Assembly (NCBI GenBank): GCA_900550395.1
Contig: URSD01000050.1
Location: forward strand, 1 to 15,231
DNA from: an uncultured Porphyromonadaceae bacterium
GTDB taxonomy: Bacteria > Bacteroidota > Bacteroidia > Bacteroidales > Muribaculaceae
Direction of reading: 5' to 3'
Length of the DNA: 15,231 nt
The translations under genes were made by a program, and so were the position numbers. Position 1 is the stretch's first letter. Each line of letters starts with the position of its first letter. Below are positions 1-5,856 of this stretch, piece by piece. The notes below the pieces were generated by a model. That model was given only the letters and a program-made list of their open reading frames with translations, was not told where the DNA came from and ran no database searches.

Positions 1-82
1 ATCAATATTCTCTTGTATTTGATTAAATACTAATATTTTAATAATAGTGGTTAGAATTTTATCGCACCACTACTATTCTGCC

Positions 83-2557
83 ATGAAAAAGACTATTGCC
101 ATCCTCCTTATGGTCCTTGCGGCCGTTCCTCTTGTGTCTGCCGCCGCGTCATCCGGCCTCGTCATGCGATACTCGCGTCCCGCCGCTGTCTGGACCGAGG
201 CGCTCCCGCTTGGCAATTCCCGAATGGGCGCCATGGTGTACGGACGCACCGGCACGGAGCGCATCCAGCTCAACGACGAGACATTCTGGAGTGGAGGCCC
301 GCACAACAATCTCAATCCCGAGGGTAGGGAACATCTCGACGAGATTCGCAGCCTCATCTTCGCCGGACGCGAGAAAGAGGCCGAACAGCTCATAGCCGAC
401 CATTACATGACGCCGCAGCACGGTCAGCGGTTCCTGACGCTCGGCGCTGCCACTATAGGCTTCGGCCACGACTCGGTGGCCGGTTACACGCGCACGCTCG
501 ACCTTGAGCGCGCCCTGACGTCGGTGGAGTACACCACGCCTGCCGGTGTGCGCTATCGCCGCGAGGCCTTCGCGTCGCTGCCCGGAGGCATTGTGGTGAT
601 GCGCATCAGCGCCGACCGCGCCGGTGCCCTCGACTTCACACTCGGCTACGACGCGCCGCAGGGCAGCCGCACCACGGCGCGCGGCCGCAGTCTGCGCGTC
701 GACATCCCCGGCGCCGACCATGAGGGCATCCCCGCCGCCCTCCATGCGCTTGTGGGCATAGACGTAGACACCCGCGGAGGCCGTGTGCGCGCCGTCGGCG
801 ACAGCGTCCTGCGCGTCACCGGCGCCACCGAGGCCACGCTGCGCATTGCCTCGGCCACCAACTTCGTCAGCTACCGCGACGTCAGCGGCGACGCCTCGCG
901 CCGCCTGCGGCAGCAGCTCGCCGCATCGGCCGGACGCAGCTTCGACGATATGCTCGCCGCCCACCTCGATGCCTATTCCGCCCAGTTCGGCCGCGTGGGC
1001 CTGTATCTGCCCGCCGCCGGCGCCGACTCGCTTGCCGATACCGATGCGCGCGTGGCCGCTTTCGCCCGCAGCTACGACCCGTCGTTGGTGGCTTTGCTGT
1101 TCCAGTACGGACGCTATCTGCTCATATCCTCGTCGCAGCCCGGCGGCCAGCCAGCCAACCTTCAGGGCGTCTGGAACGACTCGCAGTACGCGCCGTGGGA
1201 CAGCAAGTACACCATCAACATCAACACGGAGATGAACTACTGGCCGGCCGAACCGGCCAACCTCTCCGAGTGCCACGAGCCGCTGTTCCGCATGCTCGAC
1301 GACCTGGCCGTCACCGGCGCCGACGCCGCCCGCGTCCTCTACGGTGCGCGTGGCTGGACCGCCCACCACAACACCGACCTCTGGCGCATCACCGGCCCCG
1401 TCGATTTTGCCATGTTCGGCATGTGGCCCAACGGAGGCGCATGGCTCGCCACGCATCTGTGGGAGCATTATCTTTTCAGCGGCGACCGGGATTTCCTCGC
1501 CCGCAGCTACCCCGTGCTGCGCGGCACGGCCGACTTCTACCTCAGCCACATGACGGAGCATCCCGCCACGGGGCAACTCGTGACGTCGCCGTCCATGTCG
1601 CCCGAGCACGGCTACACGTCCACATTCATCACCGCCGGATGCGCCATGGACAATCAGATAGCTTTTGACGCCCTCAACAACACCCTCCTTGCGGCGGATG
1701 CCCTCGGCCGCGACCGGGAGTATGCCGACACGCTGCGCCGCACCATAGCCCGACTCCAGCCCATGCGTATAGGACGGTTCGGCCAGCTTCAGGAGTGGAT
1801 GGCCGACGCCGACGACCCTGCCGATCAGCACCGCCACGTCAGCCACCTCTACGGTCTGTATCCGGCCCGTCAGATAAGTCCGCGGCACACCCCGCTGGCC
1901 TTCCGTGCCGCCCGCACCTCGCTCGAACATCGCGGCGACATGGCAACCGGCTGGAGCATAGGATGGAAAATCAACCTCTGGGCACGCTTGCTCGACGGCA
2001 ACCACACCGACCGCATCATCCGCAACATGATTACGCTCCTGCCCGAGGGCGACGGTGCCACCGTCTACGAGAGCGACGATGCCGGGCGCCTCTACGCCAA
2101 CCTCTTCGACGCCCATCCGCCGTTCCAGATCGACGGCAACTTCGGTTTCACCGCCGGCGTGTGCGAGATGCTTCTGCAGAGCCACGACGGAGCCGTGCAC
2201 CTGCTGCCTGCTCTGCCCGACTCGTGGCCTGAGGGACGCGTCAAGGGGCTGCGCGCGCGCGGCAACTTCGAGGTAGCCATGACCTGGGCCGACGGCCAGT
2301 TGCTCGAAGCCACCGTCCTGTCGCGCATCGGCGGTCCGCTGCGCCTGCGCTCGGCAGTACCGCTGGAGGGCGAAGGCCTCCGTCCCGCCGCTGGCGACTG
2401 TCCCAATCCCCTGCTTTGCAACGCCTCTGCCACGCTGCCAACCGAGGTTTCTCCCGAAGCCGTTCCCGCTTGGCCCGTCCTCCCCGCCTTCTACGAGTAC
2501 GACGTCGACACCACCCCGGGCGCCACCGTCCGCCTCCGCCGCAAGTCGCATCCCTGA
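83..2557 (+). CDS. Secreted GH95 alpha-L-fucosidase family glycoside hydrolase
   Basis: 824-residue protein of the glycoside hydrolase 95 family, which removes alpha-1,2-linked L-fucose (some members L-galactose) from mucin, milk or plant glycans by inversion. ATG at 83 is preferred over an upstream GTG at 47 because it begins a clean signal peptide (MKK, hydrophobic stretch, VSA-A about residue 20), so the enzyme is exported, probably to the periplasm. The N-terminal beta domain carries the family-typical LPLGNSRMGAMVYG at about 41-54. The (alpha/alpha)6 barrel holds the catalytic set: NINTEMNYW with N379 and N381, SPEH with E508 as general acid, and FQIDGNFG with D684, matching the N/N/E/D residues known from the Bifidobacterium enzyme. 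Length is normal for the family and no frame break is seen. Codon use is GC-rich, like the core genes. Exact substrate cannot be read from sequence. No susC/susD pair is visible in the window. Confidence 0.93.
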   Translation: MKKTIAILLMVLAAVPLVSAAASSGLVMRYSRPAAVWTEALPLGNSRMGAMVYGRTGTERIQLNDETFWSGGPHNNLNPEGREHLDEIRSLIFAGREKEAEQLIADHYMTPQHGQRFLTLGAATIGFGHDSVAGYTRTLDLERALTSVEYTTPAGVRYRREAFASLPGGIVVMRISADRAGALDFTLGYDAPQGSRTTARGRSLRVDIPGADHEGIPAALHALVGIDVDTRGGRVRAVGDSVLRVTGATEATLRIASATNFVSYRDVSGDASRRLRQQLAASAGRSFDDMLAAHLDAYSAQFGRVGLYLPAAGADSLADTDARVAAFARSYDPSLVALLFQYGRYLLISSSQPGGQPANLQGVWNDSQYAPWDSKYTININTEMNYWPAEPANLSECHEPLFRMLDDLAVTGADAARVLYGARGWTAHHNTDLWRITGPVDFAMFGMWPNGGAWLATHLWEHYLFSGDRDFLARSYPVLRGTADFYLSHMTEHPATGQLVTSPSMSPEHGYTSTFITAGCAMDNQIAFDALNNTLLAADALGRDREYADTLRRTIARLQPMRIGRFGQLQEWMADADDPADQHRHVSHLYGLYPARQISPRHTPLAFRAARTSLEHRGDMATGWSIGWKINLWARLLDGNHTDRIIRNMITLLPEGDGATVYESDDAGRLYANLFDAHPPFQIDGNFGFTAGVCEMLLQSHDGAVHLLPALPDSWPEGRVKGLRARGNFEVAMTWADGQLLEATVLSRIGGPLRLRSAVPLEGEGLRPAAGDCPNPLLCNASATLPTEVSPEAVPAWPVLPAFYEYDVDTTPGATVRLRRKSHP

Positions 2558-2593
2558 CCCGCGTTGAAAGCATTGGGATTCCTGCGCCTGACA

Positions 2594-2889
2594 AGAAACA
2601 GAGAGACAAAAGGTCAAAAGCGACAAAAGTTTTAATTTGAATATTTATTCTTATGTTACTTATGACCTTTTGTCTCTGTGTTTCTCTCCATCCGATGTAC
2701 CCCATATAAACTAAAAAGAAATTGAGCGCGGGACGCGCGAATCCACGATTAACCCCGCGTGGAGCGCAGCGGAACGCGGGGTGAGAGAGGTCCCAACAAC
2801 CCAAAGCCACGGAGTGGCGGGCTAAAACTCCCCACTCCTAACTCCTTCTGTTCCTTATGACCTTTTGTCTCTCTGTTTCTCGCCATCCG
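2594..2889. repeat. Three-copy direct and inverted repeat downstream of the fucosidase gene
   Basis: A motif containing TGACCTTTTGTCTCT occurs three times. Copies at 2659-2694 and 2854-2889 are direct, 36 bases, with two mismatches. The copy at 2594-2616 is inverted: it is the perfect 23-base reverse complement of 2858-2880, and matches 2663-2685 with one mismatch. The first two copies could form a hairpin with a loop of about 46 bases just after the fucosidase stop. No T-run follows, so it is not a standard terminator. The motif spreads into a T/C-rich tail (CTCCATCCG or CGCCATCCG). It looks like a dispersed intergenic repeat; function unknown. Confidence 0.75.
2752..2822. repeat. GC-rich REP-like hairpin cluster
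   Basis: Within an otherwise AT-rich spacer lies a GC-rich patch with two hairpins. One is a perfect 9-bp stem, 2752-2760 with 2774-2782, around the loop GGAGCGCAGCGGA. The other is GCCAC (2806-2810) with GTGGC (2814-2818) around GGA. The second hairpin and the following bases (GGAG then TGGCGGGC) resemble the outer hairpin of the RAYT inverted repeats at 4225-4244, which suggests a related REP-type element. The rest of the 2558-3099 spacer holds the repeats, promoter and operator described separately; no gene is seen in it. Confidence 0.45.
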
Positions 2890-2972
2890 TGCCAACTAAA
2901 AAATCAACTCTGATATTTTTGTATCGATAACACCCTCATACTCCCCATTTTTAAAAAAAATCCTCAAAAATA

Positions 2973-3004
2973 TTTGGTTTATAAAATAAACTTGTTTACC
3001 TTTG
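2973..3004 (+). promoter_or_regulatory. Bacteroidetes sigma-ABfr-type promoter of the membrane protein/regulator operon
   Basis: TTTG at 2973-2976 and TACCTTTG at 2997-3004 match the Bacteroidetes -33 (TTTG) and -7 (TAnnTTTG) elements with a 20-base spacer, the usual spacing. Transcription would begin near 3011, leaving a leader of about 90 bases before the ATG at 3100. The spacer is occupied by the palindromic operator described next. Confidence 0.75.
2977..2999. promoter_or_regulatory. Palindromic operator candidate, upstream copy
   Basis: GTTTAT-aaa-ATAAAC-tt-GTTTAC: three alternating half sites forming two overlapping inverted repeats (2977-2991 and 2987-2998). It fills the -33/-7 spacer, so a bound protein should block RNA polymerase. 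A second copy lies 79 bases downstream. The natural candidate ligand is the winged-helix regulator encoded at 3720-4001 in the same operon. Palindrome and spacing are seen; regulator assignment is inference. Confidence 0.5.
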
Positions 3005-3013
3005 CATCGAATC

Positions 3014-3043
3014 AGAGCAGCAATCGCGCGAGCTGCTCTTTTT
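3014..3043 (+). terminator. Hairpin plus T-run at the start of the 3100 leader (attenuator candidate)
   Basis: A perfect 8-bp stem, AGAGCAGC (3014-3021) with GCTGCTCT (3032-3039), encloses a 10-base loop and is followed immediately by T's to 3043. It has the form of an intrinsic terminator but sits about 3 bases after the predicted transcription start and upstream of its own operon, so it may be an attenuator, a 5'-stabilising hairpin, or the terminator of an unseen short transcript. Confidence 0.45.
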
Positions 3044-3055
3044 CAGAGACAAATG

Positions 3056-3078
3056 GTTTATAACATAAACCTATTTAC
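3056..3078. promoter_or_regulatory. Palindromic operator candidate, downstream copy
   Basis: GTTTAT-aac-ATAAAC-ct-ATTTAC repeats the upstream operator with the same internal spacing, 79 bases further on and about 20 bases before the ATG at 3100. Flanking bases are also shared (TGG before, CC after). Two phased sites would allow cooperative binding or looping across the promoter and the leader hairpin. Confidence 0.45.
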
Positions 3079-3099
3079 CAACTTCTAACAACACAAAAA

Positions 3100-3723
3100 A
3101 TGGAAGAAAAGAAAATCTCCGAAAGAGAGAGCCTTGAGATCATCACCGCAATGATCGAAAGCACCCGAGAGCGCTACATAGCCAACGGCAACATCATGCT
3201 GCTGTGGGGCTACCTCACCGCCGTCGTCACCATCGCCGTCTGGGCGCTGCTCGCCGCCACCCACAATGGCGTCTGGAACTGGCTGTGGTTCCTGATTCCG
3301 GCCGTCGGCTGCGTCGCAACGCCGATAATGGCGAGGCACAATGAAAAAAAGTCGCTCGTTAAGAGCTATTCCGACACCGTCAGCTCGTGGCTGTGGACTA
3401 TCGCCGGAATCTCCGAACTCGTGGCTATAGCCGCATGCATTGTCATTAAGTACCTTACCGGTGCAAACTGCTGGGCCACAATGCTCGCATACACTCTTGT
3501 TGCGATGCCGCTTACCGTGATCGCGCAGGGGCTGCTCATTAAGGAAAAGAGTCTTATCGGCGGAGGTATGATAGCCCTGACAGTGGGCATTATCACCGTG
3601 TGCTGTGTGGCTGGCGGCGTGCCCCTCGGCGCCGACTGGTACATGCCGCTGTTTATTCTCGCGTTCGTGTCCATGATGATAGTGCCCGGCCACATTCTCA
3701 ACTCAAAGAACCGCCGTCAATGA
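3100..3723 (+). CDS. Six-helix integral membrane protein of unknown function
   Basis: 207-residue protein with a charged, predicted cytoplasmic N-terminal segment (about residues 1-30) and roughly six hydrophobic segments at about 33-53, 59-79, 99-120, 127-147, 153-172 and 182-200, ending in a short basic tail. No catalytic motif or transporter signature is visible, and no signal peptide; it should lie in the inner membrane. It is the first gene of a two-gene unit, its TGA overlapping the ATG of the winged-helix regulator. In other Bacteroidetes such membrane proteins are often paired with small winged-helix regulators, so it may be a sensor or partner or simply the regulated target. Expression is probably governed by the promoter at 2973-3004 and the two operators. 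Confidence 0.85.
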   Translation: MEEKKISERESLEIITAMIESTRERYIANGNIMLLWGYLTAVVTIAVWALLAATHNGVWNWLWFLIPAVGCVATPIMARHNEKKSLVKSYSDTVSSWLWTIAGISELVAIAACIVIKYLTGANCWATMLAYTLVAMPLTVIAQGLLIKEKSLIGGGMIALTVGIITVCCVAGGVPLGADWYMPLFILAFVSMMIVPGHILNSKNRRQ

Positions 3724-4001
3724 AGGAACTGAATCCATTGCTGCACTCCCAGCTGCGGCTTGCCGTGATGTCGATTCTCATGAACGTGGAGGAGGCCGAC
3801 TTCGTCTACCTCAGGCAGAAAACCGACTCCACCGCCGGCAACCTCAGCGTGCAGCTCGACAAGCTTTCCGCCGCCGGATATATATCGGTCGACAAGGGTT
3901 TTGTAGGGAAAAAACCGCGCACGGTCTGCCGCATCACCGACCCCGGACGCCGCGCATTTGAGGAATACGTAGAGGTCCTGAAGCAGTACATCGGCCTGTA
4001 A
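3720..4001 (+). CDS. Small winged-helix (MarR/HTH_34-like) transcriptional regulator
   Basis: 93-residue DNA-binding protein consisting of a single winged-helix domain. Visible family features are the N-terminal helix (LHSQLRLAVMSILM), the recognition segment TAGNLSVQLDKLSAAGYI at about 36-53, and the wing VGKKPRTVCRITDPGRRAFEEY. This is the pattern of the short MarR-related regulators grouped as HTH_34. The ATG at 3720 overlaps the preceding stop (ATGA) and gives a protein of the normal family length; an upstream in-frame TTG would add unrelated residues read from the neighbouring frame. No ligand domain is present, so signal input may come from a partner, perhaps the membrane protein. It is the likely binder of the GTTTAT-N3-ATAAAC sites upstream (inference). 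Confidence 0.88.
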   Translation: MKELNPLLHSQLRLAVMSILMNVEEADFVYLRQKTDSTAGNLSVQLDKLSAAGYISVDKGFVGKKPRTVCRITDPGRRAFEEYVEVLKQYIGL

Positions 4002-4223
4002 ATGACACGTTTGAGTAATTATTCGGTAATGTTAATCTGATAACGTGTTGATAATTAATGCGTGGATGCGTTCTGACGTATCCACGCAATTCGCATACAG
4101 CCAGCTCATATAAATAACGGAGAGATTTTTTTCGTAACTATTCAGCGATGTTAACGCTTTGATTACAAGTGTGTGGTGCGTTTCTGCATAGGCAGATCTA
4201 CCTAAACGCCGACCGACATCGGA
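4002..4223. other. Non-coding spacer with hairpins and a diverged direct repeat
   Basis: No gene seen. After the regulator stop there is a 7-bp inverted pair (4005-4011 with 4042-4048) and a hairpin of 8 bp plus inner pairs (4060-4067 with 4080-4087); neither is followed by a T-run. A 21-base sequence at 4015-4035 recurs at 4134-4154 with 17 of 21 matches, and the following stretches are also loosely alike (GCGTGGATGCGTTCTG against TGTGTGGTGCGTTTCTG), so the spacer seems to hold two diverged tandem units of about 120 bases. Confidence 0.5.
4134..4148. repeat. Outer 15-bp inverted repeat, left copy
   Basis: GTAACTATTCAGCGA at 4134-4148 is exactly repeated in inverted orientation at 5041-5055. 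The pair encloses the whole RAYT element including its long inverted repeats, with unequal distances to them (75 bases on the left, 35 on the right). Confidence 0.65.
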
Positions 4224-4360
4224 AGCCCGCGGAGCGTGGCGGGCAGTTTTCAGCCCATGCGTGAGGAGGCGTAGCCGACGAGCCATGGGTCAGGATCCCG
4301 CCCCTCTCACGCGCCGAGCTCCGGCAGGAAGCGACAGCGCGTGCTTGCGGACCTTGGTCC
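4224..4360. repeat. Left long inverted repeat of the RAYT element
   Basis: 137 bases, modular. The outer block 4224-4289 matches the reverse complement of 4940-5005 at 64 of 66 positions. A 19-base spacer (4290-4308) is unrelated to its counterpart. The inner block 4309-4345 is identical over 37 bases to 4883-4919, and GGACCTTGGTCC (4349-4360) is identical to 4868-4879. Internal hairpins: GCCCGC/GCGGGC (4225-4230 with 4239-4244), CCCATG/CATGGG (4254-4259 with 4284-4289) and GGACC/GGTCC at 4349-4360. Confidence 0.85.
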
Positions 4361-4367
4361 CGGCCGA

Positions 4368-4805
4368 CTATAAAAGATCATTCGGATGGTACCCCAAAGA
4401 CCATAATTCACCCATGGCCTTAAGCTCATCTACAAACGGGTACTTCCTGTGGTGTTCGGGTTGAGCGTTGATGTAATTGGTCACCTGCCCGATGGCGCTA
4501 GGCGAGATGGTGGATGCATAGTAGCCTTGTCCCCAGGCTTTAAACTGAGGACAATTGTCTTTTAGCCAATAATTGGCGCGGGCCTTCAGCGAGGCCATCA
4601 ATGACGATAAAGCTGTTTCTGATGAAAGCCTCAAAAGCATGTGGACATGGTCGTCTACGCTGTTCACGACAAATACAGGACCGCGATATTCCTCGGCGAT
4701 GGAAACAATTGTCGTATGAAACTTTGCACGGTCGATATTGCGGAGTACCGGTTCACGGTTTTTCGTGGAGAACACGATGTGGTACAATGCAAAAACTTTG
4801 CTCAT
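4368..4805 (-). CDS. REP-associated tyrosine transposase (RAYT), IS200-like Y1 family
   Basis: 145-residue single-strand DNA transposase/nickase of the TnpA-REP family. The HUH metal site is DDHVHML with H53 and H55. The catalytic tyrosine is Y111 in NYINAQPEHH, the hallmark of RAYTs, and the N-terminus MSKVFALYHIVFSTKNR is also typical. Start: ATG at 4805 matches the family N-terminus; a TTG seven codons upstream is less likely. Length is normal and all key residues are present, so it may be active. Such enzymes recognise and cut REP hairpins; the flanking inverted repeats are the presumed substrate. A possible minus-strand promoter lies just upstream. It runs opposite to all other genes in the window and sits at the boundary between the regulator operon and the AT-rich accessory unit. 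Confidence 0.92.
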   Translation of the reverse strand: MSKVFALYHIVFSTKNREPVLRNIDRAKFHTTIVSIAEEYRGPVFVVNSVDDHVHMLLRLSSETALSSLMASLKARANYWLKDNCPQFKAWGQGYYASTISPSAIGQVTNYINAQPEHHRKYPFVDELKAMGELWSLGYHPNDLL

Positions 4806-4823
4806 GGTATTGGAAATTTGATT

Positions 4824-4831
4824 CAAAAATA
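4824..4831 (-). promoter_or_regulatory. Possible -7 element for the transposase gene
   Basis: On the minus strand TATTTTTG fits TAnnTTTG and lies about 20 bases before the ATG at 4805, implying a very short leader. No TTTG was found at the -33 distance, so support is weak. Confidence 0.3.
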
Positions 4832-4867
4832 ATCATTACGGCTGACCCTGGCAAATGTGGATTTCCC

Positions 4868-5005
4868 GGACCAAGGTCCGTTAGCACGCGCTGTCGCTTC
4901 CTGCCGGAGCTCGGCGCGTGGGGAATAGATATGATCTGTCCCATGGCTCGTCGGCTACGCCTCCTCACTCATGGGCTGAAAACTGCCCGCCGCGCTCCGC
5001 GGGCT
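4868..5005. repeat. Right long inverted repeat of the RAYT element
   Basis: Mirror copy of the left repeat with the same block order: GGACCAAGGTCC at 4868-4879, inner block 4883-4919, a 20-base unmatched spacer 4920-4939, and outer block 4940-5005. It lies 62 bases upstream of the transposase start codon, so the upstream region of the gene borders the repeat. Confidence 0.85.
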
Positions 5006-5040
5006 CTCGTAAATTGTCTCCTGTTAGCTATTAAAACGAT

Positions 5041-5055
5041 TCGCTGAATAGTTAC
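5041..5055. repeat. Outer 15-bp inverted repeat, right copy
   Basis: TCGCTGAATAGTTAC is the exact reverse complement of 4134-4148. It is followed by an AT-rich tract (to about 5115) that leads into the promoter at 5117. Confidence 0.65.
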
Positions 5056-5116
5056 ATTTTTTCTGATCCCTGTCAAAAAATATAAAAAAATGAATAAATA
5101 AATCAAATATTATGCA

Positions 5117-5125
5117 TAACTTTGC
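5117..5125 (+). promoter_or_regulatory. -7 promoter element of the accessory operon
   Basis: TAACTTTGC matches TAnnTTTG plus the common following C. No TTTG is seen about 20 bases upstream; instead there is a long A-rich run (about 5075-5105), so the -33 element is absent or degenerate. A start near 5131 would coincide with the first hairpin of the structured leader and with the beginning of its similarity to the second copy. Confidence 0.5.
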
Positions 5126-5130
5126 AGCAT

Positions 5131-5344
5131 CGTACTCCATGTACGGTAAGACATACGAATATACAAGAAGCGTTTTGCTTATCTTGCGAATGAAAACGTA
5201 GGAAATTTTCAACAGATGCAAGGATAAACAAGCGGTTCTCACGCATAGCGTGGGCTGCTGTTCCTACATCTGCATCTACGGTTTCCTACGACCATCATTC
5301 GAAGACGTGGTAATTCAGTCCACGCTTCTTATTTGCTAAATGGT
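5131..5344 (+). ncRNA. Large structured leader RNA, copy 1
   Basis: No open frame, but a rod of nested stems: AAGAAGCGT (5165-5173) with ACGCTTCTT (5322-5330); CGAATGA (5187-5193) with TCATTCG (5295-5301); CGTAGGAAA (5197-5205) with TTTCCTACG (5282-5290); AGATGCA (5214-5220) with TGCATCT (5271-5277); AGGA/TCCT; and an apical CACGC-ATA-GCGTG (5240-5252). A small hairpin CGTAC/GTACG (5131-5145) precedes the rod. Downstream is CTAAATGGT (5336-5344), shared with copy 2 at 6934-7064. The stems cover about 166 bases with few unpaired gaps. It may be a 5' leader controlling the gene at 5382, an independent small RNA, or a structured repeat of a mobile element. It does not match a riboswitch I recognise. 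Confidence 0.6.
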
Positions 5345-5381
5345 CGATAGGACTGTAAGGCCATACAGACATGCTGTGCGT

Positions 5382-5852
5382 ATGAAAAAACTCACAATCC
5401 TTATTTTCTTGCTAATTGCAGCTTTCACAAGCGTGAATGCTGAAAGCACCATTTATGTGCTCATGAAAAGTATGAGCAGCACATATACTGAAATCGCCAT
5501 TGATGGGAAAACAGTTTGCGATCTCAATGGCCCGGTAAAGCGAACCATCCAGCCATATGCTAATCTCCGGTACCCCTTTAAAACTCTGAAGCCTTGCTAT
5601 AGAAAGATTGTCGTTGACGGAGAAGGAAAGATAATCGTGTCAATGATAATAAAATATATGAATTGCTGTGATGGCAGTCTCAAAACCTATAAAGGCGAAT
5701 ACCCTCTTGATATAGAAGATGGTGAAACGTACTATCTTATAATGAAATCAAACGGTCTTCATGACATAAAATTAGTGGAGCCCAAAGAAAAAGACGTCAA
5801 GAAGTGGCTTCAGAAGTGGATTGAGCTTCCGCCTGTTACGGTCAGCAAATAA
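5382..5852 (+). CDS. Small secreted protein of unknown function (possibly DUF2846-like fold)
   Basis: 156-residue protein with an N-terminal signal peptide (MKKLTILIFLLIAAFTSVNA, predicted cut before E21) and no lipobox cysteine, so it should be periplasmic or exported. The mature part is beta-rich: IYVLMKS near the start, IAIDGKTVCDL, a GEYPLDIEDGETYYLIM segment, then a charged C-terminal helix (KEKDVKKWLQKW). The DGETYYLIM stretch and overall order recall DUF2846-type periplasmic domains, but I do not claim membership. Start choice: ATG at 5382 begins the signal peptide; an in-frame ATG at 5340 would add 14 residues from the leader region and is noted because that ATG is conserved in leader copy 2. 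Four bases separate it from the MORN gene, so the two are one operon. Codons are AT-richer than in the flanking core genes. Confidence 0.8.
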   Translation: MKKLTILIFLLIAAFTSVNAESTIYVLMKSMSSTYTEIAIDGKTVCDLNGPVKRTIQPYANLRYPFKTLKPCYRKIVVDGEGKIIVSMIIKYMNCCDGSLKTYKGEYPLDIEDGETYYLIMKSNGLHDIKLVEPKEKDVKKWLQKWIELPPVTVSK

Positions 5853-5856
5853 CAGC

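Larger units (their letters stand above)
4224..5005 (-). mobile_element. RAYT element (REPtron-like): transposase gene between long inverted REP-type repeats
   Basis: A Y1 HUH transposase gene on the minus strand (4368-4805) lies between two imperfect inverted repeats, 4224-4360 and 4868-5005. The left repeat begins only 7 bases past the transposase stop codon. The repeats contain several small hairpins and a GTAG tetranucleotide (4271-4274; complement at 4955-4958), features known from REP sequences handled by RAYTs. Classic IS200 ends are short single hairpins, so the size and mirror symmetry here fit a REP/BIME arrangement better. No target duplication is expected for this enzyme type. Confidence 0.75.

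Noticed and set aside
1..82. Promoter for the fucosidase gene
   Set aside because: TTTG at 18-21 is followed after 20 bases by TAATAGTG, which misses two bases of the -7 consensus; too weak to list with so little upstream sequence.
149..2626. Long minus-strand open frame (825 codons) opposite the fucosidase gene
   Set aside because: Its translation is low-complexity (Gly, Ala, Val, Glu, Arg) with no domain, and it mirrors a well-supported GH95 gene; long antisense frames are expected in GC-rich DNA with strong third-position bias.
4060..4087. Intrinsic terminator after the winged-helix gene
   Set aside because: The 8-bp stem is good but is followed by AATTCGCATAC and not by a T-run; kept only as a hairpin in the spacer.
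4224..5005. Reading frames inside the RAYT inverted repeats
   Set aside because: Short frames there are mirrored in both repeats, have no start signals and no recognisable product; they follow from the repeat sequence.
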